From the NCBI RefSeq assembly GCF_015709525.1, contig NZ_JADNRA010000033.1, positions 124,001 through 188,000 on the forward strand: 64,000 nt of DNA, read 5' to 3'. Below are positions 32,220 through 41,751 of this stretch, piece by piece (position 1 is the stretch's first letter; each line of letters opens with the position of its first letter). Under the pieces are notes generated by a model. The model saw only the letters and a list, made by a program, of their open reading frames with translations, was not told the origin of the DNA and did not search any database. A program made the position numbers and the translations under genes. The DNA comes from Methylocystis sp. L43 (GTDB lineage Bacteria; Pseudomonadota; Alphaproteobacteria; Rhizobiales; Beijerinckiaceae).

Positions 32220-33455
32220 ATGAGCGCAATGGGCGTCGTGATTTGCCTGGCGATCGCCGCGTCGGCAGCCCTCGGCGTTTATTTGCGCATGCGGCAGACG
32301 GCGACGGTAGAGGCTCATCGCGATCAGGTGCCGGCGGATTTCGCGCAAGAAGTCACGCTCGACGAGCATCGCCGCGCCGCCGAATATACGATCGCAAAAA
32401 CAGAATTTTCCGTCGCCGAAACAATTTTCGACGCCGTGGTTTCTATCGCGTGGTTGGCGCTGGGGCTCGCGCCGCTTTACGCGGCGATCGCCGCCTTCGT
32501 CGAACCTGGCCTCGTTCGCAGCGTTCTTTTCGTTCTCGTCTTCGGCGTGATCGGCAGCTTGATCGACATGCCCTTTGCCGCAGCGCGCGCCTTCTGGCTC
32601 GAAGAAAAGTTCGGTTTCAATCGGCTGACGCCGCAAAAGTTTCTTGTTGACCAAGCAAAGTCCGGCGCGCTGGAACTCGCCATTTCGACGCCTTTGCTCT
32701 TCGGCATGTTCTGGCTCCTGGGCGCCTCCCCCAACACATGGTGGCTCATCGCCTATGTCGTCTTCATCGCCATCGCGATTGCGATGACAGTGATCTATCC
32801 GACCGTCATCGCGCCGCTCTTTAATAAATTCTCGCCGCTTGAAGACGGCGCCATGAAGCTGCGCATGGAGGCGCTGCTCGCCAGATGCGGCTTTGAGTCG
32901 AAAGGCCTCTATGTGATGGACGCCTCGACGCGCTCCACGCATGGCAACGCTTATTTCAGCGGCTTCGGCAAAGCCAAGCGCATCGTCTTTTTCGATACGC
33001 TGCTCGAGAAACATTCGCCGGACGAGATCGAATCGATTCTCGCGCATGAACTCGGCCATTTCAAATTCGGCCATGTGCGGCAGATGCTGGCGCTGGCGGC
33101 CGCGATCGCCTTCGTCGGTTTCGCGGTGCTGTGGTGGGCCTTCGGCTCGGATGTCTTCGCCGGCTGGTTCGGCCTGCCGAACGACCCCGGCGTGGTGCTC
33201 GTCGCGCTGCTGCTTGCGCGAGAGCCGATCTCGCATGTCCTGTCGCCCTTGCTCGCGTGGCGGTCGCGCCGGGCGGAGTTCGAAGCCGACGCCTTCGCCC
33301 GCGATATCGTCGGCAAGGAGCCGATGATCTCGGCCCTGACGCGGCTGACGCGCGACAACCTCGCAACGCTGACGCCCGACCCGCTCTACGCCACCTTCTA
33401 TTTCTCGCATCCGCCCGTGCCGGTGCGGGTCGCGCAACTGCGCGCCGCGGCGTAG
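32220..33455 (+). CDS. M48 family metallopeptidase (Ste24/CAAX-protease-like)
   Basis: A 411-residue zinc endopeptidase of the inner membrane. The catalytic motif is ILAHELGHFKFGHV (HExxH, about residue 280), the third ligand lies in RRAEFEADAFA, and several transmembrane helices precede and interrupt the protease domain as in Ste24p. GGGAGAG lies before ATG 32220, which is preferred over a start 30 nt earlier. Bacterial members probably act in membrane protein quality control; prenylated substrates are not expected. Confidence 0.93.
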   Translation: MSAMGVVICLAIAASAALGVYLRMRQTATVEAHRDQVPADFAQEVTLDEHRRAAEYTIAKTEFSVAETIFDAVVSIAWLALGLAPLYAAIAAFVEPGLVRSVLFVLVFGVIGSLIDMPFAAARAFWLEEKFGFNRLTPQKFLVDQAKSGALELAISTPLLFGMFWLLGASPNTWWLIAYVVFIAIAIAMTVIYPTVIAPLFNKFSPLEDGAMKLRMEALLARCGFESKGLYVMDASTRSTHGNAYFSGFGKAKRIVFFDTLLEKHSPDEIESILAHELGHFKFGHVRQMLALAAAIAFVGFAVLWWAFGSDVFAGWFGLPNDPGVVLVALLLAREPISHVLSPLLAWRSRRAEFEADAFARDIVGKEPMISALTRLTRDNLATLTPDPLYATFYFSHPPVPVRVAQLRAAA

Positions 33456-33656
33456 CGGGCGCGAGGCTCGTCGGCCTGCGACTTCGTCGCGGCGCGATCC
33501 CTTCGCTGTAATCGACGACGGCGACAGCGTCGATGCTGTTGGCGAGAACCCAACCGCGCAACGCCACTTACGGCGACTGCATTTAGTCGGGTTGATCTCC
33601 GGGGGATCAGCCCCTGTAGAGACCAACGCGCGGAGAGCCGAGCTTGCTGGCGATCT

Positions 33657-36494
33657 GTGCCCGTGCGAATGAAAGCATCGCCGTTGGCGATCGCCGAGGT
33701 GGAACCAAGAGGTCGGAGCGTGGATGCTTCTCGACGCGAGTTCGCCAAACTGGTCACCGCGAGCGGCATTGCTCTCAGCCTGTCGCGTCTGGCGTTAGCC
33801 AAGGAACCCGGGTTTGAAGCGCGTGAGACGCTGCCTGGAAGACAACGCTGGAATCCGGCCGCCACGGGCGAGGGGCGGATTGATGGAGTCGCCAAAGTCA
33901 CGGGGGCGAAGCTTTACGCGTCCGATTTCCGCGCTGCGGATCTCCCGGGATGGCCGACGCATACCGCGCACGCCATGCTCATTCGGACGGCGAACGCCAC
34001 GCACATCTACGAGGGCGTCGATCTCGCGCGCTTGAGCGGCGCTTTGAAACCCTCCGTGATCGTTACCGCAGCTGATCTCGCGCGCATCGGCGCTCGCGTT
34101 CCTAAATTTTATTCCGGCGACCTGTTCTGCCCCGTCGGCAAGACGCCCTTGTATCTTGGTCAGCCGGCGGCTTTGTTGATCTATGAAAGCTTCGACAATT
34201 TCGATCAGGCGCGGCTTGCCTTACGCAACGAAACGCTCCTGAAATTCGGCGCGGAAACTGGCCCCGTCGTCGAGCGCGACTACGGCGCGTTTCGATTCAC
34301 GCGCGTCGCCGGCGCGACGCCTGACGCGCCCGACGTGTACTCGCCGGTCAAGGATGGCTGGGTCAGTCCAGGGTTCTTTCAAGACGGGGGCGGCCCAATA
34401 TGGGCGCGGCTCCCCGTGCCGACAGGGGCCGCCTACGCCAATGCGGCGAGCTACGGCGAACAGATCCGCGCGGACCTTGAGGCCGACACTCCAAATCTTC
34501 TCGTTCTCGACCGCGAATTCGAGACCCAATCCGTTGATCCAATGTTTCTCGAGCCCGAATGCGGTCTTGCTTGGTATGACGCCGACCGCAAAAACCTCGA
34601 ACTCGTGCTCGGCGTGCAGTCGCCGTACGACGCCGCAACCTCAGTCGCAACTCTGCTGGGCAACGCCCGCGCCAACTTCAAGCCGGCGCATATCAACGCG
34701 CATTTCGCTTATATGGGCGGCGGATTTGGCGGGCGCGACCACACGCCGTTCCCGCTTTACGTCGCGCTGGCGGCGATGTTCCTTCCCCGTCGCCCCGTGC
34801 GGCTCGCCCAAGATCGTTATCAGCAGTTCCAGGGGGGAATTAAGCGGCATGCGTTCAAGATGCGCACGCGCATCGGCGTCGATCGAGCGACAGGCAAAAT
34901 CTCCGCCTTCGCCGCTGATCACGTGCTGAATGGCGGCGGCCTCGCCAATTATTCGGCCAGCGTGGCGGCGGTTTCCGCAAACGCCGCGATCGGCATCTAC
35001 GATGTGCCAAAAGTCGACGTCACTACAGTCGCGCTGCATTCACGCGGCGTGACGGCAGGGTCGATGCGCGGCTATGGCACGCTGCAGACGATGACCGCGC
35101 TGGAAGTGTTGATTGACGAGGCGGCGTCGGCGCTGGCGATCGATCCGATCGAATTTCGCCGACGCAACGCGCTGAAGACCGGCGGTCGGACGATGGCGGG
35201 CAACACCTATGACGTCGTGGTTCGCACGCCCGAGATCCTCGACAGACTCGAAAAGCATGCGATCTGGAGACAGCGCGCCGAAGAGAAAGCGCGTGGACGG
35301 CGCCCGGGGAGTGTCATCGGCACGGGCGTGGCTTGCGTCACCAAGGATTACGGCAGCGGAGCCGACACTTCATTGTCGTCAGTTGAGCTCGACCCAAAGG
35401 GTCGGATCTCGATCCACTGCGATCACGTCGAGATGGGGAACGGCATAGGGACGGCGCTTGCGAACCGAGTCGCGGCCCATCTCGGCGCCGTCGCCGACGA
35501 AGTCGCCGTCGCCGAAGTCGACCGTTTCGCGGCGCTCGGGCTCGTCACCTCCGGCGACCCTTACACGATGGATCAGGCGACGCAGGACGCCGCGCAACGC
35601 GATCCGCGCTGGGTTCCGGCGATCAGTTCGCCAACCAGTTCCTCGATCGGCGCGCACGTCGGGACTCATTCGGCGTCGGAAGCCGCCCGCGTCATCTTCC
35701 GGTTCGGGCTGTGGCCCGCGGCGCTCGAACTGTGGGGACTCGCGCCAACCGATCCGAGAGTCGCGAAATGGGACGCCGCGCGTTGGGAGCAGGGGCGGCT
35801 CACGATGCCGGCGTTGAGACCTTTGCGGCTGTCGGAGATCGCCGCAAGGGCCCATGCGCGCAAAGGCGTGACAGCGGCGATGGCGCACAGCTTCTCTCGC
35901 TGGTCATGGTCGAAAGCGACCTTTGCGATCGGCGGACAAGAGTGGACGGCGGAAATTGATGCGCTGGCGGTGCGAAAAGGCTCAGGAAAATTCGTTCGCT
36001 TAGATCGCGTCGACGTCAAATACCCGCCCACCGTGTTCAACCGGATCGGGACCTCCTACACATCGTTGTGCGGCGCGCTGGTTCGTGTCGAGATCGAACG
36101 CGACACCGGCGCCTTGCGCATCGACCGGGCATATACTGTCCTCGAATGTGGTCGAGCGCTGACGCCCGAAATCGTGCTTGGTCAGGCGCAGGGCGGTTTC
36201 GCCATGGGCGTCGGCTACGCGCTGCTCGAATCGCTGCCGCTTTATGAAGATGGACCCGGCAATGGGCAATGGAATCTCGGGCAATACCTGATTGCGCGCG
36301 GGTCGGACCTCCCTTTGCAAGGACTCGAGATCGAAATATTGCCCCCGCTGCCGAACGATCCGCCAAAGGGCATGGCTGAGGTCGTTATGATTCCCATCGT
36401 TCCGGCGTTGTTGAACGCGATCTTCGACGCGACGGGGCGTCGGTTCCACGCCTTGCCGGTGACTCAACAAGAGCTCAAGGGAGCGCTCACGTGA
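33657..36494 (+). CDS. Tat-exported molybdopterin hydroxylase, large subunit
   Basis: A 945-residue xanthine dehydrogenase/aldehyde oxidase family protein carrying the molybdopterin site. The N-terminus has a twin-arginine signal (SRREFAKLVTASGIALSLS), so the enzyme is periplasmic, as in isoquinoline 1-oxidoreductase and PaoABC-type enzymes. Cofactor motifs include GGGFGGRD (about residue 360) and SMRGYGTLQ (about 470). The catalytic glutamate is probably that in KGMAEV near residue 905, in place of the usual GxGE. The 2Fe-2S subunit gene overlaps by 4 nt. No FAD subunit is present; the cytochrome downstream is the likely electron acceptor. Start uncertain (GTG 33657 or ATG 33669). Confidence 0.9.
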   Translation: MPVRMKASPLAIAEVEPRGRSVDASRREFAKLVTASGIALSLSRLALAKEPGFEARETLPGRQRWNPAATGEGRIDGVAKVTGAKLYASDFRAADLPGWPTHTAHAMLIRTANATHIYEGVDLARLSGALKPSVIVTAADLARIGARVPKFYSGDLFCPVGKTPLYLGQPAALLIYESFDNFDQARLALRNETLLKFGAETGPVVERDYGAFRFTRVAGATPDAPDVYSPVKDGWVSPGFFQDGGGPIWARLPVPTGAAYANAASYGEQIRADLEADTPNLLVLDREFETQSVDPMFLEPECGLAWYDADRKNLELVLGVQSPYDAATSVATLLGNARANFKPAHINAHFAYMGGGFGGRDHTPFPLYVALAAMFLPRRPVRLAQDRYQQFQGGIKRHAFKMRTRIGVDRATGKISAFAADHVLNGGGLANYSASVAAVSANAAIGIYDVPKVDVTTVALHSRGVTAGSMRGYGTLQTMTALEVLIDEAASALAIDPIEFRRRNALKTGGRTMAGNTYDVVVRTPEILDRLEKHAIWRQRAEEKARGRRPGSVIGTGVACVTKDYGSGADTSLSSVELDPKGRISIHCDHVEMGNGIGTALANRVAAHLGAVADEVAVAEVDRFAALGLVTSGDPYTMDQATQDAAQRDPRWVPAISSPTSSSIGAHVGTHSASEAARVIFRFGLWPAALELWGLAPTDPRVAKWDAARWEQGRLTMPALRPLRLSEIAARAHARKGVTAAMAHSFSRWSWSKATFAIGGQEWTAEIDALAVRKGSGKFVRLDRVDVKYPPTVFNRIGTSYTSLCGALVRVEIERDTGALRIDRAYTVLECGRALTPEIVLGQAQGGFAMGVGYALLESLPLYEDGPGNGQWNLGQYLIARGSDLPLQGLEIEILPPLPNDPPKGMAEVVMIPIVPALLNAIFDATGRRFHALPVTQQELKGALT

Positions 36495-37006
36495 CGACTG
36501 TGCGCATGAGGATCAATGGGCGCGCTTACGGCCCCGTGAAGGTGCGCGACGAGCTGACCATGAATGATTTTTTGCGCGAGCGCCTTGGACTCACCGGCAC
36601 CAAATTTGGCTGCGGCGCCGGGCAGTGCCTCAGTTGCGCAGTGATCATCGACGACCCGGACGGGACGAGCCACACGAGTCCAACCTGCATCGTTCCGGCG
36701 GCGAGCTTCAATGGGAAGTCCATTCGAACCGTGGAAGGCCATGCGACGAACGGCGAACTCACTGCGCTGCAAAGATCGTTCATCGAGCATTTCGCGTTCC
36801 AATGCGGCTATTGCACAGCCGGCTTCTTGAACGAGGGACAGGTTCTGCTGGAGCGTCTGGCGAAGACGCCGGTGGCGCGCGACGATCTCGAGAAAACGAT
36901 CGCTGACGCGTTTGACGGTCATCTGTGCCGGTGCACGGGCTACATCAAGTATCACGAGGCGGTGCGCGACGTCGTTCTCGCCGATCCGGGACGATATCTG
37001 ACGTAG
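36491..37006 (+). CDS. [2Fe-2S] subunit of the molybdenum hydroxylase
   Basis: A 171-residue small subunit with two 2Fe-2S clusters. The plant-type ferredoxin cysteines are in [10 protein letters not shown] plus a later SPTC; the C-terminal cluster uses CGYC and CRC. It has no signal peptide, so it should travel through Tat bound to the large subunit. The GTG start overlaps the large-subunit stop in GTGA. The large-then-small order is the reverse of iorAB and may mark a separate subfamily. Confidence 0.94.
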   Translation: MTTVRMRINGRAYGPVKVRDELTMNDFLRERLGLTGTKFGCGAGQCLSCAVIIDDPDGTSHTSPTCIVPAASFNGKSIRTVEGHATNGELTALQRSFIEHFAFQCGYCTAGFLNEGQVLLERLAKTPVARDDLEKTIADAFDGHLCRCTGYIKYHEAVRDVVLADPGRYLT

Positions 37007-37052
37007 CGAAAACGGCGTTTCGCAGGAGTGCGGCGCAGGAGGGGGACCGAAG

Positions 37053-37640
37053 ATGAAATTTGCGGTTCTCGCAGCGGTCGTGGGGCTAATGACATGCGCG
37101 ATGTCCGACAGCCGATCGGCGACGCTCGCAACTCCAGAAACATTTGCCGGCATCGGCGACGCCGCGACGCGGTCCGCGGCTTTGTTTACCGAACTCGGCA
37201 AAGTCCTGACCAGTCCACGCTGCGTCAATTGCCATCCCGCCGGCGATCGTCCGCATCAGGGTGAACTGGGCCGGATTCACCAGCCGCCGGTCGAGCGGGG
37301 ACCGGATGGCCGAGGCCTCCCGGCGATGCGCTGTCCGATCTGCCATCAGGACGCCAATTTTGAGCCCGGCCGCGTTCCCGGTCACCACGAATGGCGTCTC
37401 GCGCCGCGTGTGATGGGCTGGGAAGGCAAAACGCTCGGTGAGATCTGTGCGCAGATCAAAGATCAGGCGCGCAATGGCGGCCGTTCTCTGGACGCGCTTG
37501 CGCGTCACATTGGCGAGGACACGCTCGTAGGTTGGGCTTGGTCGCCAGGATTTGGCCGCCAGCCCGCGCCGGGAACGCAGAAGGAAGCGGGGGCGCTCGT
37601 CGATGCTTGGATCAACACCGGGGCAGTGTGCCCGAAATAG
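37053..37640 (+). CDS. Exported di-haem cytochrome c
   Basis: A 195-residue protein with a signal peptide (about 1-23) and two CxxCH haem sites, CVNCH (about residue 57) and CPICH (about residue 93). The spacing and the many His/Trp residues between and after them do not match a simple class I cytochrome. It lies 46 bp after the 2Fe-2S subunit, so it is the probable electron acceptor that links the periplasmic hydroxylase to the respiratory chain. Similar cytochromes accompany other periplasmic molybdenum hydroxylases. Confidence 0.88.
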   Translation: MKFAVLAAVVGLMTCAMSDSRSATLATPETFAGIGDAATRSAALFTELGKVLTSPRCVNCHPAGDRPHQGELGRIHQPPVERGPDGRGLPAMRCPICHQDANFEPGRVPGHHEWRLAPRVMGWEGKTLGEICAQIKDQARNGGRSLDALARHIGEDTLVGWAWSPGFGRQPAPGTQKEAGALVDAWINTGAVCPK

Positions 37641-37751
37641 TGGAGGATAAGCGAACCCTGCGCGCCTTCCGGTGAGGCGATCACACGATGCCCCGCATCT
37701 ATCATCCGTCCACGCCGCGCCTATGCTGTCCTCATCGAACTGGAGAGTCTC

Positions 37752-38864
37752 ATGATGCCCACCACGCTCACGACGAGCGGACTCCGCAAGCTGCTGTCGT
37801 CGGTTGTCGTCTTTGGATTATCGGCTTCGCCCGCGTGCGCGACGGAGGCGCCAAGCTCCTTCACAGGACTTGTCGGCGTCGAGACGGCCAGCCCGGCCGA
37901 CATCGCCAACAAAAATCTGCTGCAGCTGAATACGACGATGTTCCAGCTGTATGGCGACGCCGCGCAGATCTTCAAGAAAAACATCCTCGCCAAACATCCA
38001 ATTATTCTCGGACTGTTTTCCGGCGCCGGAGGGCGATTTATCCTTTATCGCCCCGGCATGGCGCCGATTGAGGCGCCGCAGGCGCCGATCGTCTATCAGT
38101 TGCTGAAATCGGTTGGCCACAGCACCATGGCGTTGGCCGAAGTCGTCGTTCCGTATCTGAACAGTCCCAAAGACACGACATGGCGCGCCGCGTTGGCGGC
38201 GTATAGGAGCCGCATGCAATCCGCGCTCGACACGCTTGACGCGAGCGGCATGCAAAAAGACTGGCGAACAAACAATCGAAGCATTCTGCAGAACAATATC
38301 GCGTTCATGGACGAGTGCCTGAAAAGCAACGCGATCTCAACGGAAGGACTACAAAAATTCGCCAAGAAGCAGTCGCCGCTGCTGAAGAAAAACATCGCCT
38401 GGGCGGCGCAGACCCAGGTCGCCCATTGGATGGATGTCATTGCCGGTTGGAAAGAGATGCTTGGCGCCGACTGGGACAAGACCTATGCGGCCAGCAATAC
38501 GATCTATGTCGCGCGCCAGAACAACGTCCTGTTTAGCGTGCTCGCGCAGTTCTTCGGCCCTGACGCCATCAATGATCGCTTGATGCTGATCGAGACGATA
38601 TCCTTCACCACGACGCCCGACGATATGCTGGAGTCGCTGACGCGCATCATCGCCGATCGATCGGTGGGCGCCGCATTTTTTGGCGACTATCATCTCATGG
38701 ATTTCGAATTGATGGGCGGAGATGCGCGGCAAGCCATCATCGACGAAGACGCGAAGCGCAAGATGAATGTGGTCCTGCCGCCGCAAGTGCCGTTCGGCTC
38801 GCGCCAATGGCCGACGCTGATCACGCCGGGGCCCGGCGCGAAGAGCTTGAGCGATCTTCCGTGA
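37752..38864 (+). CDS. Exported protein of unknown function in the hydroxylase operon
   Basis: A 370-residue protein with a Sec signal peptide (about 1-30, cleavage likely after ACA). The mature part is mostly helical, with a single cysteine near residue 190 and no haem, Fe-S or metal motif that I recognise. Segments such as MFQLYGDAAQIFKKNIL and IAGWKEMLGADWDKTYA look like a packed helical domain. It is preceded by the cytochrome gene (111 bp) and overlaps the next gene by 4 nt, so it belongs to the pathway. A binding protein or a new enzyme are both possible. Confidence 0.8.
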   Translation: MMPTTLTTSGLRKLLSSVVVFGLSASPACATEAPSSFTGLVGVETASPADIANKNLLQLNTTMFQLYGDAAQIFKKNILAKHPIILGLFSGAGGRFILYRPGMAPIEAPQAPIVYQLLKSVGHSTMALAEVVVPYLNSPKDTTWRAALAAYRSRMQSALDTLDASGMQKDWRTNNRSILQNNIAFMDECLKSNAISTEGLQKFAKKQSPLLKKNIAWAAQTQVAHWMDVIAGWKEMLGADWDKTYAASNTIYVARQNNVLFSVLAQFFGPDAINDRLMLIETISFTTTPDDMLESLTRIIADRSVGAAFFGDYHLMDFELMGGDARQAIIDEDAKRKMNVVLPPQVPFGSRQWPTLITPGPGAKSLSDLP

Positions 38865-39856
38865 ATTTAAATCCTGTAGCCAGGATCACGGCGCGAAAGG
38901 CTCCTGGAGCTCGTTTTATCGCAGGAGTTGCGCTCCTTTTTGCCGCTCTGCTTCCTCTCGAGAGCGGTGCGCAAGATCGCATTGATCGCGTCGCGGGTTT
39001 CGAGCGCGAATCCATTCACACCGCCGCCTGGCCGGCTGGCAAAAAGGTCGCCGTCAGCTTTGCGTTTTTCGTGGAGGAGTTCGGCTTCGGCCAAGGTCCG
39101 ATCTTCCGTCCAGATCTTGCGTCGCGCAAACCTGACCTCGTGAACGAGGCGTTCCGTCAATATGCGATCGACTGGGGCGTTGTCCGCGTCGGCCGGCTGT
39201 TTAAAGAACTCAATGTGCCGCTCACCATCGTGGTGAATGCGGCGTTTTTCGGCAAGCATCCATCGGTATGGAAGGAGTTCCGTTCGATGCTGCCGAACGC
39301 GCCGATCGTCGCGCACGGCATGAACAACACAAGCCGCATGCTGCCGCTCCGGAGTGGGATCGCCGCGCAGAAGGCCTATATTCGCCGCACATTGGATCTC
39401 ATCGCCGAAGCCACGGGCGTCAGGCCGACGGGCTGGTCGAGTCCGAGCGTCTACGCCAATCGCGACACGAAGCGGGCGATGGCGGCCGAAGGCGTCGCCT
39501 ACACGCTCGACCAGATGGATTCGGATGTCATCTCACGTTTGAAGACGCCGGAAGGTTCGGTCATCCTGCTGCCCTATCCGGCCGTGACTGTCGACATGGG
39601 CCAGTATCTCGCTCGGATGAAGACGACCAGAGAGATCGAGGCGCTCTGGTTGGACTATGTCTCGGAACTGGCAATCGAGGCTCGCGCCAACCCGGCGCGA
39701 GGCGCCACGACTGTGGTCATCGGCATTCATCCCTTTGTCGTCGGCACGCCTGACGGAGCCCTCGCGCTGCGGCGCGTTCTTTTGCGCCTCAAGGAAGACG
39801 ACGCTGTATGGCTGGCTGACGCCGACGCCATTTTGAAGGCGGCTGGCCTGAGATGA
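38861..39856 (+). CDS. Exported polysaccharide-deacetylase-fold hydrolase, PuuE-like
   Basis: A 331-residue protein starting at GTG 38861, in a GTGA overlap with the preceding gene; a signal peptide (about 12-38) follows. The body matches the PuuE branch of the NodB/CE4 fold: VSFAFFVEEFGFG in place of the TFDDG metal motif, PIVAHGMNN for the HG motif, PTGWSSPSVYANRDT, and a C-terminal IGIHPFVVGTPDGALAL. PuuE is a cofactor-independent allantoinase. That points to hydrolysis of a cyclic amide or ureide made by the upstream hydroxylase, rather than to sugar deacetylation. Confidence 0.85.
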   Translation: MNLNPVARITARKAPGARFIAGVALLFAALLPLESGAQDRIDRVAGFERESIHTAAWPAGKKVAVSFAFFVEEFGFGQGPIFRPDLASRKPDLVNEAFRQYAIDWGVVRVGRLFKELNVPLTIVVNAAFFGKHPSVWKEFRSMLPNAPIVAHGMNNTSRMLPLRSGIAAQKAYIRRTLDLIAEATGVRPTGWSSPSVYANRDTKRAMAAEGVAYTLDQMDSDVISRLKTPEGSVILLPYPAVTVDMGQYLARMKTTREIEALWLDYVSELAIEARANPARGATTVVIGIHPFVVGTPDGALALRRVLLRLKEDDAVWLADADAILKAAGLR

Positions 39857-39904
39857 GTGAAGCCGTCGATTCGGACGACTTTCACGCGTATTCGCTCGCT
39901 TGAT

Positions 39905-39922
39905 TTGGCGCGCCCAAGGGGA
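39905..39922 (-). repeat. Copy of the tRNA-Glu 3' end (candidate attachment site)
   Basis: An 18-nt exact match to 41752-41769, in the same orientation. On the minus strand it reads as the end of the tRNA-Glu T-arm, the 3' acceptor strand, CCA and AA. Direct repeats of a tRNA 3' end are the classic scar left by integrative elements. It lies 49 bp after the PuuE-like gene. Confidence 0.75.
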
Positions 39923-40038
39923 GTGCGCGAAAAAGATTTGGCGTGGCCAACCACGGTCGATGCCCATGCTGATTTGCAAGGGCTTTCGCCTGCATCAGCT
40001 AACCTGTCCGACGACGGTCCGCCTAACACAAAAGCAAA

Positions 40039-40071
40039 ACCGCCGCCCGCACTGCTAATGCGAACGGCGGT
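40039..40071 (-). terminator. Intrinsic terminator of the small membrane protein gene
   Basis: Arms ACCGCCG (40039-40045) and CGGCGGT (40065-40071), with an inner GCA/TGC pairing, directly follow the stop of the minus-strand gene at 40075. On that strand the stem is followed by TTTTGCTTTTG. Confidence 0.8.
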
Positions 40072-40074
40072 AAA

Positions 40075-40326
40075 TTAGAGACGAAGGCAGTCGAAAACCT
40101 CGCCGCCGGGAAACACGATCTGCGCATACTCGGACAGCATTGCGCCGCCCTGAATCAGAAGCGCCACGCCAAACACGATCGTCGCGATGGCGACCATCAT
40201 GGGAGGCGAAATTCCAACCAAACCGCAAATCACAAGTACGATTGTGACGACGCCCCCTATGGCGTCGATAAGGCCGCCATAAGCGACCGCATTTTCATGC
40301 GATGCGATGTCTCGGGTAATCGACAT
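40075..40326 (-). CDS. Small two-helix membrane protein, unknown function
   Basis: An 83-residue protein with two hydrophobic helices (about 15-40 and 45-65, GLIDAIGGVVTIVLVICGLV and MMVAIATIVFGVALLIQGGA). GGAG precedes ATG 40326 and an intrinsic terminator follows, so it is a complete transcription unit. It lies inside the interval bounded by the tRNA-Glu direct repeats and may have arrived with it. No family is recognised. Confidence 0.72.
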   Translation of the reverse strand: MSITRDIASHENAVAYGGLIDAIGGVVTIVLVICGLVGISPPMMVAIATIVFGVALLIQGGAMLSEYAQIVFPGGEVFDCLRL

Positions 40327-40895
40327 GTGGGATACTCCGGCCGCAAGCCCTCGGATAGCTAGCGGCGCTTACGCCCGGGCAAGCCGAGTGGCTTTGCTGC
40401 TTCCTTGATTTCTCGCTTAAGCGGCGATCAATATTTTAAGAGTCCATCGGGGAACCGCATAGCGCCTTGAAGGCGGCCATGTGGCGGCGCAGGACGCATT
40501 TAGATTCCGATGCAGAGCGGAAGCGCGCCCTGATGAAGCGGAAATGGCCCAGGACTAAGAACGAACAGACGTCCGCTTGACGCCTGTATCTCCGCGATCG
40601 CTAAATCTCTCGCTATAGCCGGCAGCCGCTTAAGCCGGATAGGCGGAGGCGCTCGCGTAGATAGGCTCGAATTTATGATCCCGCTTTTGCGCGGCGGCCC
40701 GTCTTGTAGCTTGGCGTCGTTAGCCCCGCGGCGATGCACGTGCGTACTTGTCCCACCTCCATCCACATGGCGATACCCTTCGCCGACAATGCTCGGCGTG
40801 CTCTCCTCACAACGGAAACCCTCAAGAAGGATGAAACAATTTCTTCTCTGCGCAGTTGTGGCGAGGATCGGTGAACTCACGCTCGGAGAGAGAGT
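40327..40895. other. Gene-free interval inside the tRNA-Glu repeat region
   Basis: No frame with a ribosome site and protein-like composition is seen in these 569 bp. Base composition is visibly less GC-rich than in the core genes. It should contain the promoters of the flanking divergent genes. I see no integrase fragment, insertion sequence or tRNA. Confidence 0.5.
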
Positions 40896-41330
40896 ATGAA
40901 AAGCTTTACTATGGTGATGTTGGCCTCCGCTGCTCTCGCCCTTCCCGCCCTCGCCGAGCAGCGGCATGAAGGGCAAATGTCTAGAAATCAGTATCCGCAG
41001 CAGGATTCGACGCGTCAGGACCGGGGCTGGAGAGGAGAACAGACTGGTCAGATGCGGCAGCGCATCCAAGCGGAGAACCTCAGCTCGAATCAAATTCGTA
41101 AGATTCAGCGCGCGCTTAAGAACGCCGGACACGACGTCGGCGGTGTAGACGGCAAGTGGGGCCCGAACACTCGGCAGGCACTGAGGGATTTCCAAGAGGA
41201 CAAGGGAATGGCTGCCACGGGCCGGCTCAACAGCCGTGCAATCGGCGCCTTGGGGTTCGACCCCGAGCGCTTCGCGGGCGATGGCGGGCATTATTTTGGA
41301 TACAGCGGAAGGGGACCGCGAACGCGATGA
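40896..41330 (+). CDS. Exported peptidoglycan-binding-domain protein
   Basis: A 144-residue protein with a signal peptide (about 1-20, cleaved after ALA), a Gln/Arg-rich linker (about 21-65) and one PG_binding_1 domain (about 66-115: IRKIQRALKNAGHDVGG, TRQALRDFQEDKG and TGRLNSRAIGALG). It probably sits in the periplasm bound to peptidoglycan. GGAGAGAGAGT precedes the ATG. No catalytic domain is attached. It lies between the two tRNA-Glu repeat copies. Confidence 0.88.
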   Translation: MKSFTMVMLASAALALPALAEQRHEGQMSRNQYPQQDSTRQDRGWRGEQTGQMRQRIQAENLSSNQIRKIQRALKNAGHDVGGVDGKWGPNTRQALRDFQEDKGMAATGRLNSRAIGALGFDPERFAGDGGHYFGYSGRGPRTR

Positions 41331-41751
41331 ATACCGCCTCTGGAGAGGCGAGAGTTGCTAACCAGCCAGAGACGCAAAACGCCCCGTCGCTAAATCTGCG
41401 GCGTCGGGGCGTCCATTGGGATCACGGCTCATACTCTTCGCCGAGCATGAGAACGCGCGTCGTCTTCGCGCCCCTCGCATCCTCTCGAATATCTCCAGCG
41501 CAATGTGCACCTGCATTCTCCCGCCGCGGCGTTCGTAAGAAACGCCGGGTGAATAAACATGCGCGGCATAGATTCTACGCTCCTAAACGTAGCTCAAGCC
41601 CGACCTAGAACGATTCCTTTTCGCCACCGGAATCGAGTGCAGCTATCCAACTATCGAAAGCTCGAACGGACGCATTCGCCCATGCTTAATCGGTAAAAGT
41701 TGGGCACGTGCCCCGATTAGGCGTAATCTTTTTCATTAACCAATTGATTTA
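41331..41751. other. Gene-free interval with one strong hairpin
   Basis: No supported gene. A hairpin with arms ACGCCCCG (41379-41386) and CGGGGCGT (41405-41412) lies about 50 bp after the peptidoglycan-binding gene and could end its transcription; the T run (GGCGTTTT) is on the minus strand, so it could also act for leftward transcripts. The last part, toward tRNA-Glu, is A/T-rich. Confidence 0.5.

Noticed and set aside
31971-33626. Open frame of 551 codons on the minus strand
   Set aside because: Antisense of the Ste24-like protease, whose HExxH gene on the plus strand is clearly real.
40675-40899. 74-codon frame before the peptidoglycan-binding gene
   Set aside because: No ribosome site and no protein-like pattern; it overlaps the start of the better supported gene.
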